Assembly (NCBI RefSeq): GCF_000155595.1
Contig: NZ_DS989905.1
Span: 695,040-759,039 of the forward strand
Length of the DNA: 64,000 nt
Source: Synechococcus sp. PCC 7335
GTDB taxonomy: Bacteria; Cyanobacteriota; Cyanobacteriia; Phormidesmidales; Phormidesmidaceae
Reading direction: 5' to 3'
The notes beneath the pieces were generated by a model, which saw only the letters and a program-made list of their open reading frames with translations, made no database searches and was not told the origin of the DNA. The position numbers were made by a program, and so were the translations under genes. This document shows, one piece after another, positions 16,662 through 24,847 of the stretch (position 1 is the first letter of the stretch; every line of letters begins with the position of its first letter).

Positions 16662-17333
16662 ATGTTCAACACACTGTTTAATTTATTGCCAAGACAGCTA
16701 TCTACAAAGCTATTTCAACCTCTGATGGGCATTGCGATAGTACTGCTCATGACTGTGAGCTGGCCTACGAACGCCGCCGCGCAGCCAAGTTTAGCTCAAC
16801 CAAACTCAACTATCCCGGTTGAACAACTCGCCAAGGCCGTAGGAGAAATTGAAAACTTAGATGCGCTCCGCTCAGGCTTGGCCTCTACGCTAGAAGGTGC
16901 GACAGAACCGCCAACGATGGAGACGATGAAAGAAGTTTGCAAGCCAGTCGGAATGCAGGCCCAAACGCTCAGTAAAGAGAACGGCTGGCAGGTAAAACAG
17001 ATCGCCAATAAATACCGAAACCCAGCACACAAGCCAGATAACCTCCACTCTAAAATGGCCTTGGCTAAGTTTAAACAAACGCCCGAGCTTATGGGCTTTT
17101 GGGATCGCGAAACGCTAGACAATCAAGCGGGCACTCGCTACTACCGGCGGATTAATGTTGAAGCGAGCTGTCTAGCTTGTCATGGCCAAAAAGACAATCG
17201 ACCTCAGTTTGTAAAAGACAACTATTCACAAGATTTAGCCTTCGACTTTAACGTAGGTGATCTGCGCGGCATGTATGCCGTTTTTATTCCCGACGATGTT
17301 CAAGAAGCTGTTCAATCAGCGCTGACTGAATAA
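16662..17333 (+). CDS. Exported DUF3365 (Tll0287-like) c-type heme protein
   Basis: 223 residues. A signal peptide covers residues about 1-43 (hydrophobic PLMGIAIVLLMTVSW, then NAAAQ). The C-terminal part holds the heme c site CLACH (about residues 171-175). The layout matches DUF3365 proteins such as Thermosynechococcus Tll0287, a PAS-like heme protein co-purified with photosystem II. A single c-type heme in the lumen or periplasm suggests an electron carrier or gas/redox sensor. It lies 16 bp after the ArsR gene in the sqr operon. Confidence 0.85.
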   Translation: MFNTLFNLLPRQLSTKLFQPLMGIAIVLLMTVSWPTNAAAQPSLAQPNSTIPVEQLAKAVGEIENLDALRSGLASTLEGATEPPTMETMKEVCKPVGMQAQTLSKENGWQVKQIANKYRNPAHKPDNLHSKMALAKFKQTPELMGFWDRETLDNQAGTRYYRRINVEASCLACHGQKDNRPQFVKDNYSQDLAFDFNVGDLRGMYAVFIPDDVQEAVQSALTE

Positions 17334-17346
17334 AGGAGTTTATGTC

Positions 17347-17871
17347 ATGTGGAAAAATGCACGTCAGCTTATTTTGAGGGTTGTCATTTGCGGCATCGTT
17401 GTAATCCTCTGTCTAGGCGGTGTAGAAGCACTCTCAGCTTTGCCCGCGACAGCCGCTATCAGGCAGTTAGAAGAAGCCCCTGGACAAGTTGTCTATCAGT
17501 CTCGTCAGACGCTACAGGATCAACATGGTAACAGTTGGCAGGCTATTGCCTTTAAACGCATTCGTCCAGGTAAAGATCCCGTTCTTTTTCTTCGGTTAGT
17601 CGCTTTTCCAGGTATTGCTAGTATCGACCGATCTCATCCGCTGGTACTCACTAACTCTCTTGGCAATGTGCTAACAGCGGATGACGCATCGGCAAGAATT
17701 TTCACTGATGAAGCCTCGCCGGAACCCAACGTTGGCCAGTACGACCTAGCGCCAATTATCTCTGAGCTTCAACCGATCCTACCCCTAAAACTCAGTTTAC
17801 CTACAACTCAATCTGAACCTGTAGAAATACTGGTGCCATCATCTTTAGTAGAAGAGTGGAAAACGCTATAA
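17347..17871 (+). CDS. Exported DUF3122 protein
   Basis: 174 residues with an N-terminal signal peptide (residues about 1-37, hydrophobic VVICGIVVILCLGG, then ATA). The mature part (GQVVYQSRQTLQDQHGNSWQ, then FLRLVAFPG) matches the cyanobacterial DUF3122 family. These are small lumenal or periplasmic proteins of unknown role. The gap from the DUF3365 gene is 13 bp, and AAAGGAG lies just upstream of its start region, so the two are probably co-translated; a heme-protein partner is a reasonable guess. Confidence 0.8.
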   Translation: MWKNARQLILRVVICGIVVILCLGGVEALSALPATAAIRQLEEAPGQVVYQSRQTLQDQHGNSWQAIAFKRIRPGKDPVLFLRLVAFPGIASIDRSHPLVLTNSLGNVLTADDASARIFTDEASPEPNVGQYDLAPIISELQPILPLKLSLPTTQSEPVEILVPSSLVEEWKTL

Positions 17872-17887
17872 CAGGACTATTTAGACC

Positions 17888-18496
17888 ATGAAGAAAAAAC
17901 ACTGTAATCACCGTCAACGAAGACAAGGTAACCAACATCAACGAAGACCAGCAGGAGCAGTTTCGATTGCAGCCACTATGCCAACCAGCGCCAACGAGAC
18001 ACCTAATGAGAGAACCCAGCAAGCCATGACCGAGGCTATCAATGACGAATATCGGGCTAGGGCATTCTATCAGGCAGTCATTGAAAAATTTGGTGCGGTG
18101 CGGCCTTTTAGTAACATTGTTCAAGCAGAAGATCGCCATGTTCAACGGTGGCAGTCACTGTTTAATCAGTACGGCTTACCCATTCCTGAAGACACTTTTG
18201 CAGGCAATGTAGAAGCGCCTGAAACCCTCGCAGCTGCTTGCGAAATGGGTATTGAAGCTGAAATCGCCGACGCTCAAATGTACGAAAGATTCTTGACCTT
18301 TGTTGAAGAGCCTGACTTGAGAGCGACCTTTACTCAATTACAGCAGGTTTCACAAAACAATCATAAAGTCGCTTTTGAACGCTGTGCTCGTCGGCTGTCT
18401 TCAGGCCGTCAGCAAGGTCAGCACCATGGTCAGCACCATGGACATGGTCAAGGCAGTCAAGGCAACCGCCGAAATAGGAGACACCAATTATTATGA
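17888..18496 (+). CDS. Ferritin-like DUF2202 protein with His-rich tail
   Basis: 202 residues. Residues about 45-165 are a four-helix ferritin-like domain: AINDEYRARAFYQAVIEKFG, AEDRHVQRW, GIEAEIADAQMYERF and NNHKVAFERC give the E-(x)n-ExxH metal ligands of DUF2202. The head is very basic (KKKHCNHRQRRQGN), and the tail (GQQHGQHHGQHHGHGQG) is a histidine/glutamine metal-binding repeat. Oxidoreductase or iron-handling function is likely; the substrate is unknown. It overlaps the following radical SAM gene by 4 bp. A start at 17978 is also possible. Confidence 0.8.
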   Translation: MKKKHCNHRQRRQGNQHQRRPAGAVSIAATMPTSANETPNERTQQAMTEAINDEYRARAFYQAVIEKFGAVRPFSNIVQAEDRHVQRWQSLFNQYGLPIPEDTFAGNVEAPETLAAACEMGIEAEIADAQMYERFLTFVEEPDLRATFTQLQQVSQNNHKVAFERCARRLSSGRQQGQHHGQHHGHGQGSQGNRRNRRHQLL

Positions 18497-19290
18497 CGCC
18501 TGTTTCCGATTTTGATCCTGTGTATGGCCCCGTCACTTCATGGCGGTATGGGCGATCGCTCGGCATCGATCCGATTGGCCCAATCTCCACTTGTCCTTTC
18601 AACTGCGTGTACTGTCAGCTAGGTAACATTCAGCGTCAAACCATCCAACGTCAGGTGTTTGTTAGCACCGACCATATTCAGCGATCGCTAAAACGCATCG
18701 ATCCGGCAACTGTTGATGTTGTCACACTCAGTGGCAGTGGAGAACCCACGCTGGCCCTAAACTTAGCAGACATCATTGCTTGCGCAAAAGCGCAGATCAA
18801 TCGCCCCGTTGTTATACTAACCAACGGCACTTTGTTAGGAGATAGATCGGTTCGTTCTGCACTGCAATCAGCCGATCGGGTAGCGGTGAAACTCGATGCC
18901 CGATCCGATCAGATGTTGCAGGGTGTTAATCGACCCGTAGCAGGACTGACGTGGGACACCATCTTTGCGGGTATCAGAGACTTTTCGGAAGGCTATCGAG
19001 GGGAGCTGGCGCTACAAACGATGCTGCTATCGCCATGGGATGCGCCTAAGCGCGAGCAATACATCAAACTGGTGCAACAACTCATGCCCGACGAAGTGCA
19101 GCTCAATACGCCTTCTCGCCCGAGAGCCCGCATTCGACAGCTAGCCGCCAGAGGCAACCAAACTCTTGAATTAGAGCCTTCTCACCTGCAATCACTCAAA
19201 TGCGTGAGTACAGAAACGCTCAAAGCCTTCGCTACCGAAATTGAAACCTATTCAGGCATTTCAACCCGTTACCCTTGCTTTAAGCATTAA
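18493..19290 (+). CDS. Radical SAM protein (COG0731-like)
   Basis: 265 residues. The 4Fe-4S/SAM site is CPFNCVYCQLG (C-x3-C-x2-C, about residues 34-41). LSGSGEPTLA is the GGE-like SAM-binding segment, and VVILTNGTLL the second strand motif. The closest family I recognise is COG0731, the Fe-S oxidoreductases related to wybutosine enzymes but widespread in bacteria with unknown substrate. Its oxygen-sensitive cluster suits a low-oxygen operon. It starts 4 bp inside the DUF2202 gene and ends the dps-sqr operon. Confidence 0.85.
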   Translation: MTPVSDFDPVYGPVTSWRYGRSLGIDPIGPISTCPFNCVYCQLGNIQRQTIQRQVFVSTDHIQRSLKRIDPATVDVVTLSGSGEPTLALNLADIIACAKAQINRPVVILTNGTLLGDRSVRSALQSADRVAVKLDARSDQMLQGVNRPVAGLTWDTIFAGIRDFSEGYRGELALQTMLLSPWDAPKREQYIKLVQQLMPDEVQLNTPSRPRARIRQLAARGNQTLELEPSHLQSLKCVSTETLKAFATEIETYSGISTRYPCFKH

Positions 19291-19388
19291 CAGTCACGCT
19301 TGGCCACTTATGATCTGATTAAAATTCTCCCTGCCAAGATAGTAGAAGATCCGATAGCAAAATATTCAACAACAGAAAGCTCAAAGAC

Positions 19389-20063
19389 ATGGGTATAGAT
19401 GCCAAAACACTGCAATCAAAATACAACGCGGGTGAGCGCGATTTTTCGGCCCTAACGCTCCTCGAAATTGAGCTGATTGGGCTAAACTTTTGTGGTGCCA
19501 ACTTTAGCGGATCTGACTTACGACAGTCACGCTTGGGACGAACTCATTTTTCGGGTGCTAATTTTGAGAAAAGCAATTTGAGTGAATCTCTCCTGTGGGG
19601 AAGTGACCTACACGCAGCCAGCTTAAAAGATGCCCAGCTTCGCGAAGCTGACCTCAGTGGGGCTATTTTAACCGGCGCGAACTTGTCTCATGCGAATCTC
19701 GTTAAAGCCAGCCTATGTGGGGCTAATTTGGCCCAGGCCAATCTCTCTGGTGCTTTGCTGTGCGACGCTGATTTGCGCTCAACAAGCGATCAGCGGACTG
19801 ATTTGGGTCAGGCAAATTTAAGCCATGCCGACCTCAGCTACGCGCATCTCAACGGGGCTATTTTATGCAATGCCAATCTCTCTTATGCCAAGCTGTGCCG
19901 AGCCAACTTTAAAAAAGACGTTCACCCTGGCGGCTTCCCGACCCTGCTCAGCGGCGCGAACTTGCAAGGCGCGGATCTCAGCTATGCCGACCTAACTGGC
20001 GTGGACTTGAGCGAGGTCGATCTTAGGGGTGCCGACCTAACCGGAACGCTTTTAGATCCATAA
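19389..20063 (+). CDS. Pentapeptide-repeat protein
   Basis: 224 residues. Residues 1-25 (DAKTLQSKYNAGERDFSAL) are the usual lead-in; from about residue 32 to 220 pentapeptides run almost without a break (DLSGAILTGANLSHANLVKA and on). A short non-repeat insertion near residues 172-185 (KKDVHPGGFPTLLS) would bulge from the beta helix. It is cytoplasmic and has no catalytic motif. It lies alone between the sqr operon and the heme oxygenase promoter, and is longer than its relative at 1031. Confidence 0.88.
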   Translation: MGIDAKTLQSKYNAGERDFSALTLLEIELIGLNFCGANFSGSDLRQSRLGRTHFSGANFEKSNLSESLLWGSDLHAASLKDAQLREADLSGAILTGANLSHANLVKASLCGANLAQANLSGALLCDADLRSTSDQRTDLGQANLSHADLSYAHLNGAILCNANLSYAKLCRANFKKDVHPGGFPTLLSGANLQGADLSYADLTGVDLSEVDLRGADLTGTLLDP

Positions 20064-20126
20064 CGTGACTAACAAACAGCGGACTTTTTAGACTCATTTC
20101 TGAAGTCGCAAACCGAAAAATCATTT

Positions 20127-20147
20127 AATAGCTGTATAGTTATATAA
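20127..20147. promoter_or_regulatory. Regulon palindrome, copy 4 (heme oxygenase-hemN)
   Basis: AATAGCTGTATAGTTATAT (reverse complement ATATAACTATACAGCTATT) matches the family core; 16-bp palindrome with two mismatched pairs. About 125 bp before the heme oxygenase start. Confidence 0.7.
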
Positions 20148-20271
20148 TGTTTATAGAATTACAATAAGGCTTTTCTGGCCTATTCAACTGCTGGCCTGTC
20201 ACAACAGTCTCAGCTTATCCGATTACGAACTCCAACAAACCTTGCTAATCATTGACTCCAAGGTATTTATA

Positions 20272-21030
20272 ATGTCTTACCAACTAGCCTCAGCCCTACG
20301 AGAAGGCACAAAACGCTCCCATACCTTAGCCGAAAACACAGCCTTTATGAAGTGTTTCCTCAAAGGTATTCTCGAGAGAGAACCGCTCCGTCAGCTGATC
20401 GCAAATTTATATTTTGTCTACAGCACTCTAGAAGAAGACATCCGCTCACGTCAGCAAGATCCCATCGTTGGCCCGCTCTACTTTCCAATCCTAGAGCGCA
20501 CCGCCCAGTTAGAGAAAGACCTCGCCTTTCATTATGGAGAGAACTGGCGTAATCAGGTCAGAACCTCTCCTGAAGGGAGTCGCTACGTGGGGCGCATCTG
20601 CGAGGTGGCAAACCACGATCCTGCCTTGCTGGTTGCCCATGCTTATGTCCGGTATATGGGAGATCTCTCTGGCGGACAGGCCCTGAAAAATATTATCCGC
20701 TCAGCTTTGGATCTACCCGCAGGCGAAGGTACCGCATTCTACGAATTTGAAGGTATTCCCACCGTAGAAGTGCGACGAGCTATTAAAGGGCGATATCGCG
20801 ATGCCCTAAACGCACTACCGATTGACGCAGCTATGGCCCAAAAAATTATTGACGAAGCGAATCTTGCCTTCGAGCTGAATCGCAATGTGATGCATGAACT
20901 AGAACCGCTTGTAAAAGAGGCTGTTGGCGAGCACGTCTTCGATTTAATTACCCGTCAAGACAAGCCCGGCAGCACAGACCGCCGCCAGGGAGCAACCTCC
21001 ATCGAACTCATTGCCGCAGAAGAAGTATGA
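20272..21030 (+). CDS. ho2: Heme oxygenase (biliverdin-forming), probably the low-oxygen isoform
   Basis: 252 residues from the ATG at 20272 (MSYQLASALREGTKRSH). The proximal heme ligand is H17 in GTKRSHTLAEN. The distal helix glycines are in YVRYMGDLSGGQALKNI. The enzyme opens heme to biliverdin using O2 and ferredoxin; biliverdin feeds phycobilin synthesis. The gene overlaps hemN by 4 bp. In Synechocystis the isoform HO2 is co-transcribed with hemN in the ChlR-activated micro-oxic operon, and this pairing is the basis for the ho2 label; sequence alone does not separate it from HO1. The palindrome at 20127 suggests control by ArsR here. Confidence 0.9.
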   Translation: MSYQLASALREGTKRSHTLAENTAFMKCFLKGILEREPLRQLIANLYFVYSTLEEDIRSRQQDPIVGPLYFPILERTAQLEKDLAFHYGENWRNQVRTSPEGSRYVGRICEVANHDPALLVAHAYVRYMGDLSGGQALKNIIRSALDLPAGEGTAFYEFEGIPTVEVRRAIKGRYRDALNALPIDAAMAQKIIDEANLAFELNRNVMHELEPLVKEAVGEHVFDLITRQDKPGSTDRRQGATSIELIAAEEV

Positions 21031-22475
21031 AATCGCCCATAAAACCACTTGTGTCCCCCTTAGCCCAAACGGTCGAATTTGACGCTGATTTGATCACCCA
21101 ATACAACCGCCCCTTACCTCGCTACACCAGCTACCCACCCGCGACCGAACTCACTGAAACCTTTGATCCGGTAGAGTTTAATCTCGCCTTGGCGACTGGC
21201 AACTACCAACAAACTCCCATCTCCCTTTATTGTCATCTCCCCTTTTGCAACAGTGCCTGCTACTTTTGTGGTTGCAACACTATCATCACCCAAAACAAAG
21301 CTGTGGTAGATCCTTACCTTGCTGCCTTAATAGGAAATATTGAACAAGTTGCTGCCCTAAGCGATCCTCAGCGTGTGGTTAACCAAATGCACTGGGGTGG
21401 TGGTACACCGAACTATCTCAGTCTAGAGCAGGCCCATCGGCTGATGCAGAAACTGAAGAAGCGCTTCTCATTTGCCGATGATGCTGAAATCTCGATTGAG
21501 GTCAGTCCTCGCTATTTAACCCGAGATTACGTGTTGGGTTTGCGACTGCTCGGCTTTAATCGTATTAGCTTTGGCATTCAAGACTTTAATCCTCAGGTAC
21601 AGACCGCTATTAATCGCCCTCAGTCGGAAGAAATGCTCTTTCAGGTGATGAGCTGGATACGAGAAGCGCGCTTTCAAAGTGTCAATGTCGATTTCATCTA
21701 TGGTCTGCCCTATCAAACCCTAGAGACGTTTCACAATACGATCCGCAAAACGTTGATGCTAAATCCAGATCGTATTGCTATCTTTAACTTTGCTTATCTG
21801 CCTCATTTGCTGCCGATCCAACGCAAACACATCGATGAGCGGACGCTGCCTGCCGCTGCTGAAAAACTGGATATTTTGCACATGAGTATTGATGAGCTAA
21901 CCGCCGGGGGCTATCAGTTTATTGGGATGGATCATTTTGCTAAGCCTAATGATGAACTTACGCTGGCGCAAAATGAAGGTAGGCTTCATCGCAATTTTCA
22001 GGGGTACACCACTCAGCCAGAGGCAGACCTGTTTGCCTTTGGCATGACGGCTATTAGTATGGCTCAGCATATTTATACTCAAAATCACAAGCAACTAAAA
22101 GACTTTTCCGCATCGATTTCAGCGAACACGCTCCCTCTGAAGCGAGGACTGGTACTGAGTCACGACGATAGGTTAAGACGGGCGGTAATTATGGAACTCA
22201 TGTGTCAATTTGAGCTGTCAAAATCCGCCCTTGAGGAAAAATATCATCTCAGTTTTGATCAGGACTTTGACGACTACTTTGCCCACGAACGACAGGATTT
22301 AGAAGCGTTATCCACCGATGGGCTTGTGAGTCTCACCCCGAATCATATTCAGGTAACACCCTCCGGGCGATTGTTGATTCGCAATATTGCAGCGGTCTTT
22401 GACGTGTACTTGCGAGATCGCTCAGTCTCTCGCCCCAAAACTTTCAAAAATCGTCAATTCTCCCAATCTGTTTAA
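21027..22475 (+). CDS. hemN: Oxygen-independent coproporphyrinogen III oxidase
   Basis: 482 residues, full length. The radical SAM site is C74-NSA-C78-YF-C81-G-C83 (C-x3-C-x2-C-x-C as in HemN). WGGGTPNYL is the GGE-like motif, and ISFGIQDFNPQVQ and the HemN C-terminal domain (AVIMELMCQFELSKSALEE) are present. It decarboxylates coproporphyrinogen III without O2, replacing HemF when oxygen is low. It starts 4 bp within the heme oxygenase gene, so the two are coupled: heme is made anaerobically and converted to bilin. Confidence 0.95.
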   Translation: MKSPIKPLVSPLAQTVEFDADLITQYNRPLPRYTSYPPATELTETFDPVEFNLALATGNYQQTPISLYCHLPFCNSACYFCGCNTIITQNKAVVDPYLAALIGNIEQVAALSDPQRVVNQMHWGGGTPNYLSLEQAHRLMQKLKKRFSFADDAEISIEVSPRYLTRDYVLGLRLLGFNRISFGIQDFNPQVQTAINRPQSEEMLFQVMSWIREARFQSVNVDFIYGLPYQTLETFHNTIRKTLMLNPDRIAIFNFAYLPHLLPIQRKHIDERTLPAAAEKLDILHMSIDELTAGGYQFIGMDHFAKPNDELTLAQNEGRLHRNFQGYTTQPEADLFAFGMTAISMAQHIYTQNHKQLKDFSASISANTLPLKRGLVLSHDDRLRRAVIMELMCQFELSKSALEEKYHLSFDQDFDDYFAHERQDLEALSTDGLVSLTPNHIQVTPSGRLLIRNIAAVFDVYLRDRSVSRPKTFKNRQFSQSV

Positions 22476-22509
22476 TTCAACAGACGCTTTGAGTGAACAA
22501 AAACAATCC

Positions 22510-22794
22510 ATGAGTTATTTGGAAATTCAATTAAGGCCTATCCAATTCTATGATTTCAAGCATGCTCAACAAATCCTCTGCCACTATCTAAATGAAACCG
22601 GTCAGTTCCAAATCATTCGGATCGTCAATATCCCCAATCTTTTCTTTGAACGCGCTATACCTCCCCATCAATCTCTTCTCTTTGAGACACCCTCCGAGGC
22701 TGAGCTAGAAATTTATACCGGTTACGTGCCGGGTGCCCTTCTTTCTCGCCGACTCCCGTGCAAATCCCTAGCGTGCAATAAGTGTTTACACTGA
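22510..22794 (+). CDS. DUF1830 protein
   Basis: 94 residues from the ATG at 22510 (MSYLEIQLRPI). The core QILCHYLNETGQFQIIRIVNIPNLFFERAI followed by LLFETPSEAELEIYTG is the DUF1830 pattern, found almost only in cyanobacteria. The family has no known function. The C-terminus has three cysteines (LPCKSLACNKCLH), which is more than the family core requires and could hold a metal. It follows hemN after 34 bp and is probably in the same transcript. Confidence 0.8.
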   Translation: MSYLEIQLRPIQFYDFKHAQQILCHYLNETGQFQIIRIVNIPNLFFERAIPPHQSLLFETPSEAELEIYTGYVPGALLSRRLPCKSLACNKCLH

Positions 22795-22846
22795 GTTAGT
22801 CGAATGAACCCAATTAACCGACCATAAAAGACACTTATTGCGCTAA

Positions 22847-23383
22847 CTATTGATTCGTCCACCATTCCAATAAAACAGCTCTGCATTGTAAGCAGGTGAG
22901 TTGTTCTCGCAGCTTTTGGACGCCTGATTGAGTCGCAGGAATTCGTTGATCAATGAGCGCCGAGTCAATCTCGGCAAATGAGTCGAGCATGGCAACAAAC
23001 CCGTAGAGGTGTTGATTTGAGAAAGCGCTGTTGACCGGCCACCCCACTGAATTAAGCGGGATTAAGTGTGACATTGTTGTGGGTTCTATGCCGAGTTCTC
23101 GCTGCAAAATACTTGGGATAACCGTTCTAGGGGAATGGTTGTCAGGGACACGTCCGCCGGGGAAATCCCAAGTCGCTTTGCCGATGCCAGGCCGATAAAC
23201 GGGCATTGGTAACAGGATGTGCTGCCGATGAATAGGCAAAACAACGACCGAATCAGCTTTTTCTATGTGCCAGTACTGCAACGCTTGTTCTTTATCGTCT
23301 GTTATGTATTCACCTATTAACCTCAGCCACGGTGTGTGCAAGTCTACAAAGCGATGCTGAATTATCCAGTCAGAGGGGTTCAT
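22847..23383 (-). CDS. NUDIX hydrolase
   Basis: 178 residues. The Nudix box region is WDFPGGRVPDNHSPRTVIPS then LQRELGIEP. The consensus GX5EX7REUXEEXGU is incomplete: the first E position and the EE pair differ (only REL-GIE is kept), so hydrolase activity may be weakened or altered. Proteins of this type cleave nucleoside diphosphate derivatives such as ADP-ribose. It is convergent with DUF1830 and divergent from the unknown gene at 23528, with a palindrome-like site between them. Confidence 0.7.
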   Translation of the reverse strand: MNPSDWIIQHRFVDLHTPWLRLIGEYITDDKEQALQYWHIEKADSVVVLPIHRQHILLPMPVYRPGIGKATWDFPGGRVPDNHSPRTVIPSILQRELGIEPTTMSHLIPLNSVGWPVNSAFSNQHLYGFVAMLDSFAEIDSALIDQRIPATQSGVQKLREQLTCLQCRAVLLEWWTNQ

Positions 23384-23439
23384 AAGTTTTAGGAAGGCTC
23401 AAAGAAGAGAGATGTTGAAATGTATCATCTCTAAGCGTT

Positions 23440-23459
23440 ATATAACTAAATGCCGATAT
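23440..23459. promoter_or_regulatory. Regulon palindrome, degenerate copy 5
   Basis: ATATAACTAAATGCCGATAT: the left half ATATAACTA fits the family, the right half only in part. It lies between the NUDIX gene and the unknown gene at 23528. Confidence 0.4.
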
Positions 23460-23527
23460 AATTGTATTTATTGCAAAGATCAATATTCAGGATGAGACAA
23501 TTTATTAAGCAATAGGAGTAACGTGAC

Positions 23528-23872
23528 ATGACAACGAAGAAACTTCTCGCTCAAGCGCTGCATACAGGCGATATTTCGATTATGAGCAATGTTACCAGCA
23601 TCACTGCTACAGGCGATAAAGTTGCTCGAATAGAAGGGAGTGTGAGAGATGGTGTCCAAAGTCCGGCGGCTGTGCATGTGGATTTTGACGTGAAGCAGCC
23701 TAGCCATCTTAAAGCTGTTCTTGAAGAGACGCGATCATTGGGCCTCATTCTACAACCAGACGATGCTGTAGAACTAGGCGTGCTGCTCACCGCTCTGGGC
23801 ATGAAGAACAAAGAATCTCAAGCTGTGGCAGCAATCACAGAGCACCTATCAGCGCTATTAGCCGAGCGCTAA
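23528..23872 (+). CDS. Unknown small protein in the low-oxygen block
   Basis: 114 residues, cytoplasmic, start ATG at 23528 with TAGGAG upstream. I do not recognise a family. It has a beta-rich first half (VTSITATGDKVARIEG, VHVDFDVK) and a helical second half (AVELGVLLTALGMKNKESQAVAAITEHL). No cysteine is present and no membrane segment. The degenerate palindrome at 23440 and its position before the desaturase suggest it belongs to the regulon. Confidence 0.65.
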   Translation: MTTKKLLAQALHTGDISIMSNVTSITATGDKVARIEGSVRDGVQSPAAVHVDFDVKQPSHLKAVLEETRSLGLILQPDDAVELGVLLTALGMKNKESQAVAAITEHLSALLAER

Positions 23873-23917
23873 ATAGAACAAAATAACAAGACTGAAAGTC
23901 ATTGACTTTTGGTTATT

Positions 23918-23937
23918 ATATCGCTATATAGTAGTTT
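23918..23937. promoter_or_regulatory. Regulon palindrome, copy 6 (acyl desaturase)
   Basis: ATATCGCTATATAGTAGTTT with the core GCTATATAGT, 32 bp before the desaturase start, so a repressor here would sit on the promoter. Confidence 0.7.
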
Positions 23938-23968
23938 AATGATATTAACCGCTATATTCGAAAGGCGC

Positions 23969-24826
23969 ATGACCACGACTCCCACTTCCCCCTCCCAGAC
24001 AGTGCCCAACTCCCCTCTTAATTGGATCGCTGTCTTCTTTTTCAGCCTAGTTCATCTTATTGCACTGCTCTCGCCATGGTTCTTCTCATGGCCTGCGCTG
24101 GGCATTGCGTTGTTCTTGCATTGGTTTTTTGGCAGTATTGGCATTTGCCTGGGATATCACCGTTTGCTCAGCCATCGCAGTTTTCAAGTTCCCAAATGGT
24201 TAGAGTATGCGATCGCCTTCATTGGCGCGTTAGCCTTGCAGGGTGGCCCTATCTTTTGGGTCGCAGGCCATCGCCTACACCATGCCCATACCGAAGATGA
24301 ACAAGAAGATCCCTATTCTGCCAAGCGAGGCTTTTGGTGGAGCCACATGCTGTGGATGGTATATCCCGACGACAAGTTTTTTGACTATACCCAATACCAT
24401 CGCTATGCCCGTGACTTAGCCAAAGATCCCTTCTATCGCTGGCTCAATCGCTACTTCATCTTTTTACAAATTCCCCTTGGGCTAGTCCTGTATGCTTTGG
24501 GTGGTTGGTCTTTTGTTATTTACGGCATTTTCCTGCGAACAGTGCTTCTTTGGCACAGTACTTGGTTCATTAACTCTGTTACCCACATGTGGGGATATCG
24601 TACCTTTGAGAGTAAAGACAATTCTCGAAACCTCTGGTGGGCCGCTATTGTTACCTACGGAGAAGGCTGGCATAACAACCACCATGCCTACCCCAATGTG
24701 GCTCGTGCTGGATGGCGATGGTGGGAAATTGATGTTACTTGGTGGAGTATCTGGCTGCTCAAATCACTGGGTCTAGCTCACAAAGTAGTCAAAATTCCAG
24801 CTCATATCAAATCCTCTGTGAAATAA
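23969..24826 (+). CDS. Acyl-lipid/acyl-CoA Delta9-type fatty acid desaturase
   Basis: 285 residues from the ATG at 23969. Three histidine boxes bind the di-iron centre: HRLLSHR, HRLHHAH and HNNHHAY. Two pairs of membrane helices (about 25-65 and 165-205) place them at the cytoplasmic side. This matches the DesC-like class that puts a first double bond into stearoyl chains of lipids using O2 and ferredoxin. An O2-using enzyme in a sulfide/low-O2 cluster may be a high-affinity isoform made to keep membranes fluid; that is inference. It is followed 21 bp later by the NrdG-like gene. Confidence 0.9.
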   Translation: MTTTPTSPSQTVPNSPLNWIAVFFFSLVHLIALLSPWFFSWPALGIALFLHWFFGSIGICLGYHRLLSHRSFQVPKWLEYAIAFIGALALQGGPIFWVAGHRLHHAHTEDEQEDPYSAKRGFWWSHMLWMVYPDDKFFDYTQYHRYARDLAKDPFYRWLNRYFIFLQIPLGLVLYALGGWSFVIYGIFLRTVLLWHSTWFINSVTHMWGYRTFESKDNSRNLWWAAIVTYGEGWHNNHHAYPNVARAGWRWWEIDVTWWSIWLLKSLGLAHKVVKIPAHIKSSVK

Positions 24827-24847
24827 CTTTTTATCAGGAGAATTCCG

